A DNA stretch of 64,000 nucleotides, taken from Saprospiraceae bacterium. Its GTDB lineage: Bacteria; Bacteroidota; Bacteroidia; Chitinophagales; Saprospiraceae. The stretch spans positions 1,550,001 to 1,614,000 of the forward strand of contig JADKAA010000029.1 of assembly GCA_016715465.1 (NCBI GenBank). The letters are read 5' to 3'. The notes below the pieces were generated by a model. That model searched no databases. It saw nothing but the letters and a program-made list of their open reading frames with translations, and was not told the origin of the DNA. Both the position numbers and the translations under genes were made by a program. Numbering within the stretch: position 1 is the first letter of the stretch; each line of letters opens with the position of its first letter. Positions 62,129 to 64,000 of this stretch are shown one piece after another.

Positions 62129-62773
62129 CTAAAATTCTACCCTGAAATTGAAACTAAACAGGCTGTGTTTTTTATTGGCTGAAAAAAGCAATGGGGCTCC
62201 TGTAGATGGGTCGGGTACATAAATTCTTTGCGGCGCATTGTCATAATACACATTATACATCATGACATTGTTATAAGTAACCGTGTTTTGCCATTCCCAG
62301 GGCAAAGGCAATTTAAAATAAGGACGCAAACGCAGAGACCAGGTGTCAGATGGGCGAAGATCAAGAGTAGGGCGAAGTTCCCACCTTACTTTTTGGGTAG
62401 GCGCAAATGAATAGTTGAAATTCATAGGCCCTGAGGCAGTCTCGAGGGTTCCGGAAGCGTTGATTTTTTCGGTTTCCAAAAATATACCCATGAGCATGCC
62501 CAGACGGAAATTGGAAAATAATTTTCTCAGGCTGATGTTGCTCTGCCGCTGAATGCGTTCCAGTGTTCGAACGTCTTCTTCGTTAACAAAATCGGTATTG
62601 TAACGCGAACAATATTGAGAACACAGATTCCAGATTCCTGAATCCGGATTGAAATTTTCCACATCAAAAGGTACTTTGTTGACCTTTTCTTTCAAGTGCC
62701 TACCCCTGCCAGTGAGTTTTGTCCCATATTTAGCCAGGATGATGCCACCACCCATTTCATAGCGCTGGTCCAC
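62129..62773 (-). CDS. C-terminal segment of a predicted outer-membrane beta-barrel protein
   Basis: About 214 codons of amphipathic beta strands (MGMF-type LRLRPYFKLPLPW, NTVTYNNVMMYNVYYDN, KKHSLFSFNFRVEF), ending in Phe as outer-membrane barrels do. The frame joins the upstream segment at a CCCC run (62773-62776): one more C gives DAFLGVDQRYEMGGGI. The complete protein would be about 372 residues. I do not recognise the family; it resembles DUF481-like or porin-type proteins. Confidence 0.65.
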   Translation of the reverse strand: MDQRYEMGGGIILAKYGTKLTGRGRHLKEKVNKVPFDVENFNPDSGIWNLCSQYCSRYNTDFVNEEDVRTLERIQRQSNISLRKLFSNFRLGMLMGIFLETEKINASGTLETASGPMNFNYSFAPTQKVRWELRPTLDLRPSDTWSLRLRPYFKLPLPWEWQNTVTYNNVMMYNVYYDNAPQRIYVPDPSTGAPLLFSANKKHSLFSFNFRVEF

Positions 62774-63246
62774 CCCAGGAAGGCATCGGAAAACCGCTTG
62801 AGAAAAATAAAGTTTTCGGTACTCAAACTATCTCCCCAGGTAGGGTGGTAGTTGTAAGCCATATAAATGTTGGAAACGTTTTCACTGAATTGGCCATTGT
62901 TGAGTACCATGCCTATGCTGGAAGTAAAGGTGAGCTCTCCGGGGTAAATACCCCTGGAACCATTGATGGCTCCCTCGATTTTATATAAAGACTGCGAGCC
63001 AGCCTGATCGCCACTGAACCCAAATCCCGCCCCGCCGTTGAGGCGTTTCTGTCTTTGATCCATTTTATCAAGCTCTTGGATACATGACCAAAAATCCTCT
63101 ATAATCTGTCTTTGCTTGGGGTCCGGATAAGCCACTTCATCTTTGGGATTTAGTCCAATGAGATGGTACATGACATCCTGCAGATGCTGGGCACGGAGGT
63201 TTAAGGTTCCCAAAACCAATGAAAAAATAACCACAAAACGATGCAT
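62692..63246 (-). CDS. N-terminal segment of the same predicted outer-membrane protein
   Basis: Begins with a signal peptide (MHRFVVIFSLVLGTLNLRAQ), then a helical stretch (DPKQRQIIEDFWSCIQELDK) and beta strands (YKIEGAINGSRGIYPGELTF, SSIGMVLNNGQFSENVSNIY). True coding sequence ends at about 62776, after SDAFLG; translation further down is out of frame. See the partner segment for the junction. Confidence 0.65.
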   Translation of the reverse strand: MHRFVVIFSLVLGTLNLRAQHLQDVMYHLIGLNPKDEVAYPDPKQRQIIEDFWSCIQELDKMDQRQKRLNGGAGFGFSGDQAGSQSLYKIEGAINGSRGIYPGELTFTSSIGMVLNNGQFSENVSNIYMAYNYHPTWGDSLSTENFIFLKRFSDAFLGWTSAMKWVVASSWLNMGQNSLAGVGT

Positions 63247-63341
63247 GGCGCTGGTTTTAAGTAGTTGTAGCGCAAGATTGATGCCAAACTCAGGGACAGC
63301 TTGAATAGCCGCTATTTAACTGGCATCCTATTCCTGACAGG

Positions 63342-63647
63342 TCAATTCTTTTTTGGTCCCTGACCTACGTGATCTTCAATCAAGAGTCCGCCATTTGCCA
63401 AAGGCCTGAGGACTTCATTTATAAATACCTTTGCCTTCAAGGCAACTTCATCGGGATACAGGATATGCACATTGGGTCCGGCATCGAGGGTAAAATAAAT
63501 GGGAATGTGGCTTTCTGCTCTGAAATCACGCAGGCGTTGGATGACAGATACTGTCGCCGGTTGAATCAACATGTAGGAGGGGTCGCTGCACATCATGAGG
63601 GCATGCAAGGGTAAGGGCCTCCGTTTCTGCCAATTTTCCAAAGGCAT
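63342..63647 (-). CDS. mvaD: diphosphomevalonate decarboxylase, C-terminal segment (frameshifted)
   Basis: Carries the conserved end of the GHMP-kinase-fold enzyme that makes isopentenyl diphosphate: LHALMMCSDPSYMLIQPATV, IPIYFTLDAGPNVHILYPDE and EDHVGQGPKK. The frame joins the upstream segment at 63607: reading CTG-CAT instead of CTT-GCA (one base less) gives ETEALTLHALMMCSDPSY. The downstream spacer to the outer-membrane gene is short and holds nothing obvious. Confidence 0.85.
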   Translation of the reverse strand: MPLENWQKRRPLPLHALMMCSDPSYMLIQPATVSVIQRLRDFRAESHIPIYFTLDAGPNVHILYPDEVALKAKVFINEVLRPLANGGLLIEDHVGQGPKKN

Positions 63648-64000
63648 CTGCGTCTCCTGCGGAGAGTATGCCTTTCAGGGTCGTTATATGGTCATTGGCC
63701 TGGATGTATCTTGTGGCTGCATACACATTGGAATCCATAAGTGCATGTCCCGCTGTGGATGATACCGACTTTTCCTGATCACTTACTATGAGTATGTCGT
63801 CATGATAGGATTTGAAGATCTCATGGATTTCATCTCCCACCCCAATGGCATACTCATCGTCACTGTGCTTATATGCCTCATGTTTTCCCCACAGTGCCAT
63901 TACTGGAAAAACAGATCGACAAGCACTGCCACTGCCCAATCTTGCAATTTTGAGGCCCTTGGATGTCTATATCTGTACCTCCCATAAACCCTGACTCTAT
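63526..64000 (-). CDS. mvaD: diphosphomevalonate decarboxylase, middle segment (5' end outside window)
   Basis: Contains the phosphate-binding GHMP motif LGSGSACRSVFP, DILIVSDQEKSVSSTAGHAL and DAFGKLAETEALTL. In the last 60 bases of the window the frame changes again: an A4 run (plus-strand TTTT at 63948-63951) that needs one more base joins RASK to IARLGSGSACRS. mvaD in place of the MEP-pathway genes points to mevalonate-based isoprenoid synthesis. Confidence 0.85.

Overview
This window looks like a chromosome segment of a Bacteroidota bacterium, most likely a member of Saprospiria or a close relative; the class is an inference. The signs are type IX secretion (T9SS) type A C-terminal sorting domains on two proteins, a TonB-dependent receptor with an N-terminal regulatory plug extension, a DUF1800/DUF1501 pair, many secreted proteins with beta-sandwich repeats, frequent TTG starts, TAnnTTTG-like -7 elements, and a diphosphomevalonate decarboxylase (mevalonate route to isoprenoids).

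Layout. 1-7.6 kb: housekeeping nucleic-acid genes (topA, an RlmI-type and an RsmB/F-type methyltransferase, an IVP-type four-helix-bundle gene, queA). 7.9-13.3 kb: a coding remnant, a small outer-membrane barrel protein, a 3.7-kb gene for a lipoprotein that joins cytochrome c, PA14, a beta-propeller and DUF1080 (interrupted by two single-base indels), and queD. 13.4-16.5 kb: an AT-rich stretch with one unidentified Cys-motif protein and a decayed fragment of an adhesin-like gene. 16.6-24 kb: a TonB receptor with a small upstream partner, a CpcT/CpeT-fold protein, a YdeI-like protein, a GNAT enzyme and aconitase. 24.6-29.4 kb: glpK-glpF plus exported and regulatory-type small proteins. 29.6-35.3 kb: a T9SS/DUF1800/DUF1501 cluster, an O-methyltransferase and an EamA transporter. 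35.5-59.0 kb: one giant minus-strand adhesin-type gene. 59.6-64 kb: an NlpC/P60 peptidase, mnmG, a probable outer-membrane protein and the C-terminal part of mvaD.

The outstanding object is the 23.4-kb gene at 35534-58960 (about 7,800 codons). From the N-terminus it holds two carbohydrate-binding-like domains, several PKD/Ig-like domains, 13 tandem copies of a 76-residue PKD-like repeat (228 bp), one SdrD-B-like domain, about 30 tandem copies of a ~150-residue DUF11-like repeat (~450 bp) each ending in an acidic DxTGDGxTDxxDDxC loop, seven more SdrD-B-like domains and a T9SS sorting domain. A terminator hairpin follows it, and two inverted repeats sharing AATACAT precede it. In this copy the frame is broken about a dozen times, nearly always by one base in a homopolymer, and one patch (44760-44940) is visibly corrupted.

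The same kind of single-base indel interrupts mnmG, mvaD, the DUF1080 gene and the 62-63 kb gene. The simplest explanation is consensus error in a long-read or repeat-collapsed assembly, not a set of true pseudogenes. Reading frames here should be judged with that in mind.
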